Shown here: piece by piece, positions 1-10,100 of the stretch | Numbering within the stretch: the stretch's first letter is position 1 | Layout of the letters: the number at the start of each line of letters is the position of its first letter | From: Pseudomonadota bacterium | GTDB taxonomy: Bacteria > Desulfobacterota > Desulfobulbia > Desulfobulbales > Desulfocapsaceae | NCBI GenBank assembly: GCA_018821785.1 | Contig: JAHJLI010000131.1 | Location: forward strand, 1-64,000 | Direction of reading: 5' to 3' | DNA length: 64,000 bases | Notes under the pieces: model-generated | Database searches by the model: none | The model's input: the letters and a program-made list of their open reading frames with translations, nothing else | What the model was told of the DNA's origin: nothing | Program-made: the position numbers and the translations under genes

Positions 1-158
1 GCTATCGATGGTCCACCGAATCAGTGGCCAGAGACAGGCTGCTCTTGAAGTACTTGGGAGTGGATACCAAATAGTGTACGCTTTATCCGACTTTCAAGAG
101 ATAATTGTAAAAGCAGTATGGAAGAAAAAAATCGATGGCTGGAAGGTCAGAGATCTCA

Positions 159-190
159 GCGATTTTTTTTCGGAATCTTCGGAAAATCGC
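159..190. other. Inverted repeat in the leader region of the first gene
   Basis: Arms GCGATTTT (159-166) and AAAATCGC (183-190) are perfect 8-bp complements around a 16-base loop. It lies about 65 bases before the diguanylate cyclase start. It could be an mRNA leader hairpin, an operator, or the terminator of a gene outside the window. No convincing gene is visible in bases 1-255. Confidence 0.4.
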
Positions 191-255
191 TCTTGGTGTT
201 CACCCTTATTCAGCCGGTATTTTCTGTCGGTGAAAAATAGCAAAAGAGGTCTGCA

Positions 256-1464
256 ATGGATGATTCTCAGGTCAAGGATGTTGTTGGTTTTAAAAACTAT
301 TCTTTGACTGACATTGTCGATATCAATGATCTGCAAAAACTTCAGGACTCTTTTGCCAAGGCCAACCGTGTCGCCTCAAGCATTGTAGATGTTAATGGCT
401 CGCCAATCACCAAGCCGAGTAATTACAGCCGTGTCTGCACCCTCATAAGAGAAACTGAGAAAGGCAGTGCCAATTGTAGACGCTCCGGAAAAATTCTCGG
501 TGATCTTTCATTACAAACCAACAAACCGTATTGTCACTTTTGCCAAAGTATCGGTTTTTTAGATGCCGCAGCTCCTATCGTTATTGAAGAAGTTCACGTC
601 GCCAACTGGCTCATTGGCCAGAATTGCATCGGCGACGTTGATGAAAATCGAATCATTTCTTATGCTGAAGAAATAGGTGCGGACACTAACGCCATGCTTG
701 AAGCTTTCCAGGCAATTGATAAGATTTCAGAGGAGGAATTCAGAGAAAAACTCGACTTTCTGTGGTTGATGGCGAATCATATATCGAGTCAGGCGTATCA
801 ACATCTCAGATATCAAATAATGCTCGCATCCCTTGAAAAATCTCAGCACGAACTCAATGATTACAAAAATAATCTTGAAAAAACCGTAACCGAAAGAACC
901 ACAGAACTTGAAAAAGCTATTGAGAAAATCAGGCAGATATCTGTGCGGGACGCCCTCACCGGGTGCTTCAACCGGGGAGGAATGAATACCTATCTTCCCA
1001 AAGAAATGAACAGGGCAAGACGATATAACAATCCGCTGTGCATTCTCCTCTGTGATCTTGATCATTTCAAACGGATTAACGACACCTATGGTCACCATTC
1101 CGGAGACCTCGTGCTGCAGCGTGTCGTCGCCCGGATGGAGGATCTTGTTCGTGCTGATGTCGATTGGCTTGCTCGCTATGGTGGCGAAGAATTCTTGATG
1201 GTAATGCCTTATACTGACCTTGCTGGAGGAATAAACACAGCAGAGCGATTACGACAGGCAATATCAGAGATAGTTTTTTCGTTTTCTGGAAAAACAGAGC
1301 ATATAACTGCAAGTTTCGGGGTAAGCGGTATTGAAGATTGGCAGAGTGAAGGCACAGTTTCCCACGAAACCCTTTTAAATAGCGCAGATGTCTATCTGTA
1401 TCGTGCTAAAAAGGAAGGTCGCAACCAAGTTATTTCCGGTCCCCCTGTGTTCGACCGGAAGTGA
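256..1464 (+). CDS. PocR-domain diguanylate cyclase (GGDEF)
   Basis: Predicted to make cyclic di-GMP from two GTP in response to a small ligand. Residues about 20-190 resemble the PocR sensory domain, with several Cys residues (CTLIRETEKGSANC, then CHFC). A charged coiled coil follows (about 195-230), then a GGDEF domain with the active-site GGEEF at 309-313. The inhibitory I-site is degenerate: the canonical RxxD that sits just before RYGGEEF reads ADVD here, with the Arg one residue too early, so product inhibition may be lost. No membrane segment is visible, so it is probably cytoplasmic. An AAGAGGT ribosome site lies five bases before the ATG. The stop codon abuts the GTG of the next gene, suggesting one transcript. 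Confidence 0.9.
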   Translation: MDDSQVKDVVGFKNYSLTDIVDINDLQKLQDSFAKANRVASSIVDVNGSPITKPSNYSRVCTLIRETEKGSANCRRSGKILGDLSLQTNKPYCHFCQSIGFLDAAAPIVIEEVHVANWLIGQNCIGDVDENRIISYAEEIGADTNAMLEAFQAIDKISEEEFREKLDFLWLMANHISSQAYQHLRYQIMLASLEKSQHELNDYKNNLEKTVTERTTELEKAIEKIRQISVRDALTGCFNRGGMNTYLPKEMNRARRYNNPLCILLCDLDHFKRINDTYGHHSGDLVLQRVVARMEDLVRADVDWLARYGGEEFLMVMPYTDLAGGINTAERLRQAISEIVFSFSGKTEHITASFGVSGIEDWQSEGTVSHETLLNSADVYLYRAKKEGRNQVISGPPVFDRK

Positions 1465-4400
1465 GTGTCGAGTGAACTCATTAATTTCTATAAAAACATG
1501 AATATAAAGCCATTTTTTAAGAAACGCTGGGTTAAAATCAGCAGTGCCATATTTCTCACTGCAACACTTTTTTTGCTTCTTCTGCCGGTCGGTGCCAGAT
1601 ACTATCTGGCCCATTGGCTGGAGAAAAATGGGGCCGACAGCGCCACCATCGGGAGTCTCAGGTTCAATCCTTTTCTCGGCCGGATTATCATGGAGGGAAT
1701 GGAGGTTTCCTCAGGAGGACAGCCGTTACTTCACAACGCCAGCATGGTTGTTGATTTTGGCCTGACATCCCTTCGCCACCGCGACATTCATCTGGAGACC
1801 GTCGAATACCGCGATCTGTCCATTGATCTTGAACAGTACGCCGACGGTCGGTGGCGTTTTGGTACATACACCATCGCGGCAACTACCGGCGGCACTGACA
1901 AGAAGCCAGAAAAAGCCAAAGAGGGGGTTACAGAATGGGCCTTGCTCGCCGATCGGGTAACCCTGGCCGATTGCCGCATCCACCTGAAAACTCCTGCGTT
2001 GGACATATTGATTGTTGTTGAGGCGGCTGAACTGGTGCGGTTTACCACCCGTGAGGGGCAACCGGCTGCAAGCCTGACCCTCACGGGCCTCATTGACGGC
2101 AGTCGTGTGGATCTGCAATTGGACAGCCTACAGCTCGTTCCTGAACTGAAAATAACCGGGAATATTGCCATCTCCGGCAGTAAATTGGCTGTGGCTGCGG
2201 GGTTATTGAAGGATATCCTGCCGTCTTTTTCCGGGGAAGCCGGATTGTCAGGCAAGATAGTTTTCACAGAGAGTCCTGAGAAGGGGATAGCAGTAGAATA
2301 TAACGGTATCATTGAAGTGGGTGGGGCGGATATCGGCAACGGAGCTTTTAATGCCAAGGCAAAAAGCTTGAAATGGCAGGGGCTGGCACAGTATTCGGGA
2401 CTACCGAAAAGACCGCTGATCATCGTCACCGATGGATCACTTGCGGCCCGTGACTTTTCATTGCAGTTGCCGGGGGCGTCGTTTGTCATGAAGGAGTCAC
2501 TCATCGACTTGAGCGGCAAAACCACGGTTACGGTAGGCAAAAATGTGACTGTTGAAAACAGTGGTTCTCTGCTGATAGAAGGCGTTGATCTGCAGTTGCC
2601 GCAACTTGGACTGCAGGAAGAGCGGGTAGCCTGGCAAGGCAAAGTCCTGTATAACTCCGGCGACCAAGTGCAGCGGCTTCTGGTTCAAACCGAGGGTTTG
2701 CTTGATCTCGGCGTATTCCGGGTTGCAGGTGGTGAGCCAGCGGCGATTTTTGACGTTTCTGGAGCGCTTGCCTCCTGGCAGGGGAATGCTTCGGTTACGG
2801 TAGGCAAAAATGTGACTGTCGAAAACAGTGGTTCTCTGCTGATAGAAGGCGTTGATCTGCAGTTGCCGCAACTTGGACTGCAGGAAGAGCGGGTAGCCTG
2901 GCAAGGCAAAGTCCTGTATAACTCCGGCGACCAGGCGCAGGGGATTCTGGTTCAAACTGAGGGATTGCTTGATCTCGGCGTATTCCGGGTTGCAGGTAGT
3001 GAGCCGGCAGCGATTTTTGATGTTTCCGGAACTCTTGCCTCCTGGCAGGGGAATGCTTCGTATGGACTGGAAGAGGGAGGGCCGCGGCTAGGGGTCGACG
3101 GCACTTTCCTCGGCACTGCGCTACTGGCAAATTTTACCGAACCGAAAATCCGGTTCAGTCAGGGGGAGGTGGAACTGCACGCCAAGTCGACCATCAGCCT
3201 CGGCGAAAAGCCGGTTCTTGCCGGGCTTGCTTCCTTCAAGGCCGAGGAGCTCGATCTCGAGAAAGATGCTGCACCATTGCTGGCACTTGAAAGTCTTGTG
3301 GTAACCGACCTGGAAGGCCGGGGGGAAGGGGAGATTGCTGTACAAAGCCTGACGACAACCGGGTTGCAAGCTAATATTCCCGGTTCCTTGCCATTAGTTG
3401 TTACTCTGCAGGATTTCCAACTGAGCGATTTGACAACACCAGACTGGAAAGAGTTTGCCGCCTCTGAGTTGAGCCTTAAGGGCGCAGTGGCGAAGGCGGT
3501 GAACAGTAACCGCGAACTTGTTCGCTGGACTGACCTTGCCATAAAAGATATCCATGTTCAAGGTGGAGAGCAGGTAAACGCCGGAAATATCATTCTTGAG
3601 GGATTGACCGTTTTGGATACACCGGCAGATGCTCATGCAAAAGAAAAACCAGCTCTGTCGCTCAGCCGGGCCACTCTGTCCGAGGCCGGCTGGAGCAAGG
3701 CGTTGGGGTTGCAGGGTAACAGCCTGCACTTTGACGACCTGATGGCGGCCCTAATCCGTGAGAAGGACGGCGCTCTCAATATCACTCAGAAACTTGTGGC
3801 AATGCAGGTGCCGACAAGCCCAGCAGTAACCGATTCACAGCAAAACTCAGCCAAAGCCAGTGCGCAAGAGCAGACCCCTATCCGCTTGAGCAAGGTGGTG
3901 GTCGGCGGTAAGAGCGGCATCATTTTTACCGATCAAACTCTCGCCGTACCTCTCACTACGCATCTGGCAATTTCCCAGATGCAGCTGGGCGCATTTGATA
4001 CGTCCAGGCCAGAGGACAAGACCCCCTTTCAATTCGCAGGCACACTTGAGGATCGGGCACCGCTCGAGATAAGCGGAGATGTGTCGCCTTTTCTTGAAAA
4101 ACCAGCGCTCGATCTTCAGTTGAACCTGAAGAATTATCCACTCACCAGCCTGTCGGCCTATACCGTTCAGTCGGTTGGGACTGCCCTTGCAAGCGGTCAG
4201 CTGCGATTAAAAAGTCATGCCAAATTGGGTGATGGCGTGCTGGCGATGGACAACACTCTCCAACTGCAGAAACTGGCAACCGAGACCATTACCCCGGAGC
4301 TTGCGGCACAATTGAACAACCAGTTGCCCATTCCCCTTGATGCCGCACTGGCTCTGCTTCGCGACAGTGAAGAAAATATTGCTCTCGATATCCCCTTAAA

Positions 4401-4923
4401 CGGTCCTGTGAGTGATCTCAGCGTGGGAATTTCCGATGTCCTCATCACCGCTCTTGGTAAGGCAATTATCCCAGCCGCTTCGGGGTATCTGATGTATGCT
4501 CTGGGCCCGTATGGTGCACTGGCATATGTCGGCATGAAAGTCGGCGAGAAATTGCTGCAAGTACAGTTGCCACCGGTCATTTTCCAAGCACGGGAAGTCG
4601 CTCTTACCGCTGAACATGGCCAATATCTGGAGAGAATTGCCATGATCCTGAAAGATCGCCCCGAAACCGACATGCAGCTTTGCCCGGTTGTCGCGTCGTG
4701 GGAGTTGATGTCGGAAAAGGAGAGGGCGGCAGTCGTCGGCGATGTGGTCGAAATTCATGCAGAGAGTCTGGAAATGTTGCTGGAACTTGGACAGCAGCGG
4801 GCCGAGGTGGTACGCAGCCATTTCGTTCAAAACTACGGCATCGACCAAGGGCGTCTACTGATCTGTGACACGCAAATCGCCAAGGAAAAGCAGACGGAAC
4901 CGGCAGTTATCCCGCAGCTCTGA
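1465..4923 (+). CDS. DUF748 / AsmA-like large envelope protein
   Basis: A 1152-residue protein with one N-terminal membrane helix (about residues 22-44) followed by a long beta-rich periplasmic part typical of DUF748/AsmA-like proteins. Members of this wider group are linked to outer-membrane lipid homeostasis; the role here is inferred. The C-terminus (GQQRAEVVRSHFVQNYGI) has an OmpA-like flavour. The GTG start at 1465 directly follows the stop of the diguanylate cyclase. An ATG at 1498 would remove 11 residues and is an alternative; neither has a strong ribosome site. An 89-residue block is duplicated in tandem at about residues 354-531, described separately. Confidence 0.85.
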   Translation: MSSELINFYKNMNIKPFFKKRWVKISSAIFLTATLFLLLLPVGARYYLAHWLEKNGADSATIGSLRFNPFLGRIIMEGMEVSSGGQPLLHNASMVVDFGLTSLRHRDIHLETVEYRDLSIDLEQYADGRWRFGTYTIAATTGGTDKKPEKAKEGVTEWALLADRVTLADCRIHLKTPALDILIVVEAAELVRFTTREGQPAASLTLTGLIDGSRVDLQLDSLQLVPELKITGNIAISGSKLAVAAGLLKDILPSFSGEAGLSGKIVFTESPEKGIAVEYNGIIEVGGADIGNGAFNAKAKSLKWQGLAQYSGLPKRPLIIVTDGSLAARDFSLQLPGASFVMKESLIDLSGKTTVTVGKNVTVENSGSLLIEGVDLQLPQLGLQEERVAWQGKVLYNSGDQVQRLLVQTEGLLDLGVFRVAGGEPAAIFDVSGALASWQGNASVTVGKNVTVENSGSLLIEGVDLQLPQLGLQEERVAWQGKVLYNSGDQAQGILVQTEGLLDLGVFRVAGSEPAAIFDVSGTLASWQGNASYGLEEGGPRLGVDGTFLGTALLANFTEPKIRFSQGEVELHAKSTISLGEKPVLAGLASFKAEELDLEKDAAPLLALESLVVTDLEGRGEGEIAVQSLTTTGLQANIPGSLPLVVTLQDFQLSDLTTPDWKEFAASELSLKGAVAKAVNSNRELVRWTDLAIKDIHVQGGEQVNAGNIILEGLTVLDTPADAHAKEKPALSLSRATLSEAGWSKALGLQGNSLHFDDLMAALIREKDGALNITQKLVAMQVPTSPAVTDSQQNSAKASAQEQTPIRLSKVVVGGKSGIIFTDQTLAVPLTTHLAISQMQLGAFDTSRPEDKTPFQFAGTLEDRAPLEISGDVSPFLEKPALDLQLNLKNYPLTSLSAYTVQSVGTALASGQLRLKSHAKLGDGVLAMDNTLQLQKLATETITPELAAQLNNQLPIPLDAALALLRDSEENIALDIPLNGPVSDLSVGISDVLITALGKAIIPAASGYLMYALGPYGALAYVGMKVGEKLLQVQLPPVIFQAREVALTAEHGQYLERIAMILKDRPETDMQLCPVVASWELMSEKERAAVVGDVVEIHAESLEMLLELGQQRAEVVRSHFVQNYGIDQGRLLICDTQIAKEKQTEPAVIPQL
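2525..3058 (+). repeat. In-frame 267-bp tandem duplication inside the DUF748 gene
   Basis: Copy one spans 2525-2791 and copy two 2792-3058, a period of exactly 267 bp (89 codons). The copies are nearly identical at the DNA level, with a handful of base changes, for example gtt/gtc in one Val codon and a short changed patch near 2671-2680 versus 2938-2947. Both begin CGGTTACGGTAGGC. Near identity at DNA level points to a recent duplication or continuing gene conversion. Confidence 0.93.
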
Positions 4924-4945
4924 AACCTGCCCGCAACAGCATGGG

Positions 4946-5569
4946 TCAGTAACGAGCATCAACTCGTTTCTTTGCGGTCTCGAGATCGAAAAAGGACGGA
5001 TCGAAATTTTGACCATTGGTCAGCTCGAAGAGGCGTTTGTGGTTTTTATGGCCTGGAGTTTCAAGAGCTGTGAGAAGCGCCTGGTATTCGTGGATATCCC
5101 CCACTGTTTCCGGAGGACAGGCCCTTTCTCCGGCTATAATGATCGGCTGTTTCAGCTCCCCGGTCGGCGGCACAACCTCTTCAAGGTGGATTTCGTGTTC
5201 CCAGCTCTCGCCTGCTCCGTACAGATAGGTAAACATGAAACCCATGTCTTCCTCCAGCATATAAAGCTTGTATTTATTCTCATCGAAACGTTTTGATTCA
5301 CGCAGGTGAGTGCTCTTTCTGGTCGGTTCATAACAGATCTTGCCTACCAGAAACTGATGGACATGAGAATCGCTCCAGCCCATGCTTTGCTGGATGACGT
5401 CGTGAAGCTGGGACAGGGTGAATGTGCCCGGCACCTGGACGCGTCGCCAGATCAGTGGGTCGGAAAATAGTATCGAGATATGGAGAATATAGCTTACAAC
5501 CGGCTTGTCGTCTTTTGTTGCTTCTTTGGCGATCGTTTTCGGAAAAACCCCTTGTATAACCTGTGCCAT
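4946..5569 (-). CDS. pRiA4b ORF-3-like protein
   Basis: A 207-residue soluble protein matching the plasmid pRiA4b ORF-3 family: an SDPLIWRRVQVPGTFTLSQL segment followed by LHDVIQQSMGWSDSHVHQF, then acidic and Trp-rich stretches such as GAGESWEHEI and PPTGELKQPIIIAGERACPPE. The family is widespread on plasmids and chromosomes, and its biochemical role is not established. The start at 5569 is chosen because a GAGG lies eight bases before it; an ATG at 5620 has no ribosome site. The gene converges with DUF748, leaving 22 bases between the stops, so no shared function is implied. Confidence 0.8.
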   Translation of the reverse strand: MAQVIQGVFPKTIAKEATKDDKPVVSYILHISILFSDPLIWRRVQVPGTFTLSQLHDVIQQSMGWSDSHVHQFLVGKICYEPTRKSTHLRESKRFDENKYKLYMLEEDMGFMFTYLYGAGESWEHEIHLEEVVPPTGELKQPIIIAGERACPPETVGDIHEYQALLTALETPGHKNHKRLFELTNGQNFDPSFFDLETAKKRVDARY

Positions 5570-5758
5570 GTTCTGTTCCTCTGTCTCTCTTCCGTCTGAT
5601 TGAATCAAGCGGGACGCCATGAATAATTACTGAGTTGGTAAAATATGGCAAAACAATACCAACTATTTTATGGAAAGAAAGATGGTTTTTGAAAAAATCC
5701 CCATCAAAGAGAGAAGATGTTTTTTTTATTACGTTTGATCACAAAACACCTGGAGAAC

Positions 5759-5822
5759 TTTTTTAGGGGCCGTTAAGAAATAACTCATACTTTTCAGGGT
5801 TTCTTTAAGGCCCCTTATGCCG
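5759..5822 (+). repeat. Intergenic hairpin element, copy 1 (GGGGCC variant)
   Basis: The arms AGGGGCCGTTAAGAAA (5765-5780) and TTTCTTTAAGGCCCCT (5800-5815) pair with two mismatches. A T-run precedes the left arm and TTATGCCG follows the right arm. This is the same plan as the copies at 10715, 30012, 31345, 37303 and 62166. The outer-stem bases differ from the other copies, but on both sides, so pairing is kept. It lies in the 385-base gap between the pRiA4b-like gene and the efflux operon. Confidence 0.65.
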
Positions 5823-5863
5823 TGGAGAATATTGAATTGTATGATTGAATTTTGAACGACGGC

Positions 5864-5917
5864 TTGAGCACAATTGACATGGACCGGTGGGTCATTATTA
5901 TAAGGGTTTGAGCACAA
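5864..5917 (+). promoter_or_regulatory. Promoter of the efflux operon flanked by a 10-bp direct repeat
   Basis: TTGACA at 5874-5879 and ATTATA at 5897-5902 are separated by 17 bases, a good sigma-70-type promoter. The sequence TTGAGCACAA occurs at 5864-5873, immediately before the -35 box, and again at 5908-5917, just after the -10 box, 44 bases apart. Two identical sites bracketing a promoter suggest repressor binding. No regulator gene is adjacent. Confidence 0.55.
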
Positions 5918-5954
5918 GCTGTGTTTTTCGCCATCACTTTAACGGAATCATATC

Positions 5955-7085
5955 ATGAAGAAAAAAATATTTTTTACGATTCTCGGACTCCTTCTTCTGG
6001 CTGGGGGAATTGCCGGCATCAAAACTTTCCAGATAAAAAAAATGATCAACCAGGGAAAGACCATGGTTCTTCCCCCCGAGGTGGTGACAGCAGCTTTGGT
6101 GCAGAAAAGCGTTTGGGAATCAACATTGAATTCAGTGGGCAGTCTGGTAGCGGTCCAAGGGGTGACGGTCGCAGCGGAACTGCCGGGCAAGGTGGTGAGC
6201 ATAGCTTTTGAACCCGGGTCCAAGGTTAATGGGGGAGACCTCTTGATCAAACAGGACAGTACCACAGAGGAAGCCCAGCTCCGCTCTGCAGAGGCACAGA
6301 TAAAGCTCGCCCAGAGCAATTTCAACCGGATAGAGCAGCTGCTTGCCCGGAACGCCATTTCCCGAGCTGACTTTGACAATGCCGATGCGCAGCTGCTGGC
6401 CAACAAAGCTCAGGCCGATGCGATTCGCACGGCTATTGCCAAAAAGAATGTCCATGCACCCTTTTCTGGTAGGCTTGGACTGCGTCTTATCAATCTGGGC
6501 GAGATCCTCAAAGAGGGAACTGCCATCGTATCCCTGCAAACTCTGAATCCTATTTTTGCCAATTTCCAATTGCCGCAGCATCAACTCAGCCAGCTTAAAA
6601 CAGGCTACCTGGTACGAGTGACCTCGGATGCTCTTGCCGGACAAGCCATTGATGGCAAGATTACTGCCATCAATCCTCAGGTGGACAGTAATACCCGCAA
6701 TATTTCGATTCAGGCAACTCTTGAAAACGCCAAAGAGCTTTTGCGGCCGGGAATGTTTGTAGATGTTCAGGTAGTTCTTCCTGAACAAAACGAGATAATC
6801 GCTATTCCGGCCACCTCCATCCTTTACGCGCCTTATAGCGATTCGGTCTTTGTCGTTGACAACAAAACCGACGAAAAGACTGGCCAGGAGGGGAAAGCGG
6901 TCCGTCAACAGTTTGTCCGCCTTGGAGAAAAGAGGGGGGATTTCATTGCCGTGCTCTCCGGCTTGAAGGAGAGTGACACAATCGTCACCACCGGAGTGTT
7001 TAAGCTTCGGAATGGTCAATCTGTTGTCATCGATAATAAACTCGTCCCTGAATTTAAACTTGCCCCGAAACCGACAGACAGCTGA
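5955..7085 (+). CDS. RND efflux periplasmic adaptor (membrane fusion protein)
   Basis: A 376-residue HlyD/AcrA-type adaptor that would link the inner-membrane RND pump to an outer-membrane channel. It begins with a membrane anchor or signal (MKKKIFFTILGLLLLAGG). The lipoyl half-motif GSLVAVQGVTVAAELPGKVV follows, then a coiled-coil hairpin (about residues 95-145, AEAQIKLAQSNFNRIEQLL), the second lipoyl half (VHAPFSGRLGLRLINLGEIL) and a beta-barrel. Ninety bases separate it from the pump gene, so they are probably co-transcribed from the promoter at 5874. No outer-membrane channel gene lies alongside, so a TolC-like partner must be encoded elsewhere. The substrate cannot be told from sequence. 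Confidence 0.92.
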   Translation: MKKKIFFTILGLLLLAGGIAGIKTFQIKKMINQGKTMVLPPEVVTAALVQKSVWESTLNSVGSLVAVQGVTVAAELPGKVVSIAFEPGSKVNGGDLLIKQDSTTEEAQLRSAEAQIKLAQSNFNRIEQLLARNAISRADFDNADAQLLANKAQADAIRTAIAKKNVHAPFSGRLGLRLINLGEILKEGTAIVSLQTLNPIFANFQLPQHQLSQLKTGYLVRVTSDALAGQAIDGKITAINPQVDSNTRNISIQATLENAKELLRPGMFVDVQVVLPEQNEIIAIPATSILYAPYSDSVFVVDNKTDEKTGQEGKAVRQQFVRLGEKRGDFIAVLSGLKESDTIVTTGVFKLRNGQSVVIDNKLVPEFKLAPKPTDS

Positions 7086-7175
7086 TGTACTTCAGCCCGA
7101 AAAACCGGATTCTATTTGGGGATTTTGTATGATACCCAGCCTACACCAGTCAATTCCTTCGAGAGCATCGAATCC

Positions 7176-10100
7176 ATGAAATTCACAGATATTTTTATCC
7201 GCCGACCGGTTTTGGCACTGGTGATCAGTCTGGTTATTGTCATCGTCGGTCTTCAGGCAATCCGTACTCTCAACGTGCGACAATATCCGCGCAACGACAA
7301 CGCCGTGGTTTCTGTTACGACCGTCTATGTAGGCGCAGGCGCTGAGCTTGTCCGGGGCTTTATAACCACACCGCTTGAGCGGGCGATTGCCGCTGCCGAT
7401 GACATTGATTACATTGAATCCCAGAGCGCCCAGGGACTTTCGACGATCAATGTACGTTTAAAGCTCAATTACGATCCAATCAAGGCTCTCTCGGAGATCA
7501 GCTCGAAGGTCGATCAGATTCGTGGCGACCTGCCACCGGAGGCTCAGGTCCCGGCTCTTAACGTCCAGTCGGCAGACAGCCAGTTCGCCTCCGCCTATTT
7601 GAGTTTTACTGCACCGGATTTAAAACAAAACGAAGTTACCGATTACCTGGTTCGGGTTGTTCAGCCGCGGCTCTCTGCCCTGGAGGGAGTCCAGCGCGCC
7701 GATATCTTGGGCGGACGAACGTTTGCGATGCGCATCTGGCTGAAATCCGACCGGATGGCCGCCTACAATATCAGTCCGGCGATGGTTCGGCAGGCCCTTG
7801 CCACCAACAATTTTCTTGCCGCAGTCGGCCAGACCAAAGGATCGCTGATCCAGGTGAATCTGACCGCCAACACCGATCTACGTTCAGCTCGTGAGTTCAA
7901 GCAATTGGTGATCAGAAAAGAAGGCGGAGCGGTTGTTCGTCTTGAGGATATCGCTGAAGTGGTCCTCGGTGCCGAAGACTATGGCTCGGAGGTCCGTTTC
8001 ACCGGCCAGGCTGCCGTCTTCATGGGTATCTGGCCGCTGCCAAATGCCAATTCCATCGATGTGCTGAAACGAGTACGAACGGAGCTGGAAGCCATACGGA
8101 AACAGTTGCCAACCGGCATGGAGGCCAAGATCGGCTATGATGCAACCGACTATATTACCAATGCCATTCATGAGGTAGTCAAGACACTTATCCATACCCT
8201 GCTCATTGTCGTGGCGATCATTTTCCTGTTCCTCGGTTCGTTTAGATCGGTATTGGTTCCGGTGGTGGCCATACCCGTCTCCCTGATCGGCGGCATATTT
8301 CTCATGCAGGTCTTTGGTTTTACCATTAACCTTCTGACTCTCCTGGCCATTGTCCTTTCCGTCGGTCTTGTTGTCGACGATGCCATTGTTGTAGTGGAAA
8401 ATGTCGAGCGCCACCTTCGCGACGGCCAATCTCCCTATGATGCGGCGATCAACGGTGCGAGAGAACTGACAGGCCCGATCATTGCAATGACCATAACTCT
8501 CGCTGCCGTCTATGCCCCCATCGGTCTGCAGGGCGGCCTGACCGGTTCGTTGTTTCGAGAGTTTGCGCTCACTCTTGCCGGTGCCGTCACCATCTCCGGG
8601 ATCGTGGCCTTAACCCTGTCGCCGGTGATGTCGGCCAAGATTTTAAAGCCGGGTAATGTGCAACGCGGTTTTGCAGGAAAGATTGCCAGGGATTTCACGA
8701 AACTGCAAAATTTTTATGGACGATTGCTGAGCGGCACTCTGAACGCCAGGCCTGCCGTTTATACCGTCTGGGTTGTCCTGGTTCTACTCACATTTCCGAT
8801 GTTTATGATGTCGGCTAAAGAGCTTGCTCCGGCTGAAGATCAGGGGGTTATTTTCGGCATTGTCGATGCAGCTGCCAATTCCACACTCGACCAGAACAGT
8901 CTCTATGCTGCGGCGGCAAATGATGCCTTCATGAGTGTCCCCGAGACCGATTTCACTTTTCAGATTACCTTTCCGACTTCAGGGTTCGGCGGCATGGTGG
9001 TCAAACCCTGGGCTGACCGTCAACGCACCGTTTTTCAGATCATGCCTGAGGTACAACAAAAGCTCCATGCCATCCCAGGTATCAGGATGTTTCCCGTCAC
9101 GCCTCCGGCGCTCCCTGGCGGCGGCCAGTTTCCGGTGGAATTCGTCATCGCTTCGACTGCCGATGCCGACCAGATATTGCAGTTTGCCAAGCAGATCCAG
9201 CTAAAAGCCATCCAGAGCAAGATGTTCGCTTTTCCGCCGCTTATCGATGTGAAGATCGATCAATCCCAGTCGGAAATTGTTATTGATCGTGACAAAGTGG
9301 CGGATTTAGGACTGAGTTTGCAACAAATCGGCTCGGATATCGGGACCATGCTGGGAGGCAACTTCGTCAATCGGTTCAATATAGCCGGTCGCAGTTACAA
9401 GGTCATCCCGCAGATCCAGCGAATTGAACGGCTGAATCCAAACCAGCTGGAGGAAATCTATGTAACCGGACCAGGTGGCAAACTCGTTCAATTGTCAACC
9501 GTAGCCACAATAAAAAATTCAACGGGAGCACGATCCCTGAATCGCTTTCAGCAGCTCAATGCGGTCAAGATCAGCGGCGTGGCAATACGGCCGCTCGATG
9601 AGGCTCTTCGCTTTCTTGAAGATGAGGCAACGAAAATCCTGCCAAAAGGCTATGTTCTTGATTACACAGGAGAATCGCGCCAATTGCGGACGGAAGGGAA
9701 TAAGTTTCTACCCGCTTTCGGTTTTGCGGTGGTTCTTATCTTCATGGTACTGGCGGCCCAGTTCAACAGTTTTCGCGATCCTTTTGTCATCCTGGCAGGG
9801 TCGGTTCCCCTGGCCATGTTTGGGGCCTTACTCTTTACTTTTTTAAAAATGCCCGACCCGAGTGTCCAGTTCTGGACGCATGGTTGGACAACAACGCTCA
9901 ATATTTATTCGCAGGTCGGACTGGTAACTCTGGTTGGACTGGTATCGAAAAACGGTATCTTGATTGTTGAATTTGCCAATAAGCTGCAGGAAAAGGGCTT
10001 GTCAAAACGCGAAGCCATCCAGGAAGCGGCGATGACCCGTCTTCGACCGGTTCTGATGACCACTGGGGCAACCATCGCCGGACATTTTCCTCTAACACTG

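Noticed and set aside
8-307. Small plus-strand frame before the diguanylate cyclase
   Set aside because: No ribosome site, no recognisable protein, and it overlaps the true start at 256.
7116-7175. N-terminal extension of the RND pump from a TTG codon
   Set aside because: The family start MKFTDIFIRRP lies at 7176, and the upstream residues have no similarity to pumps.
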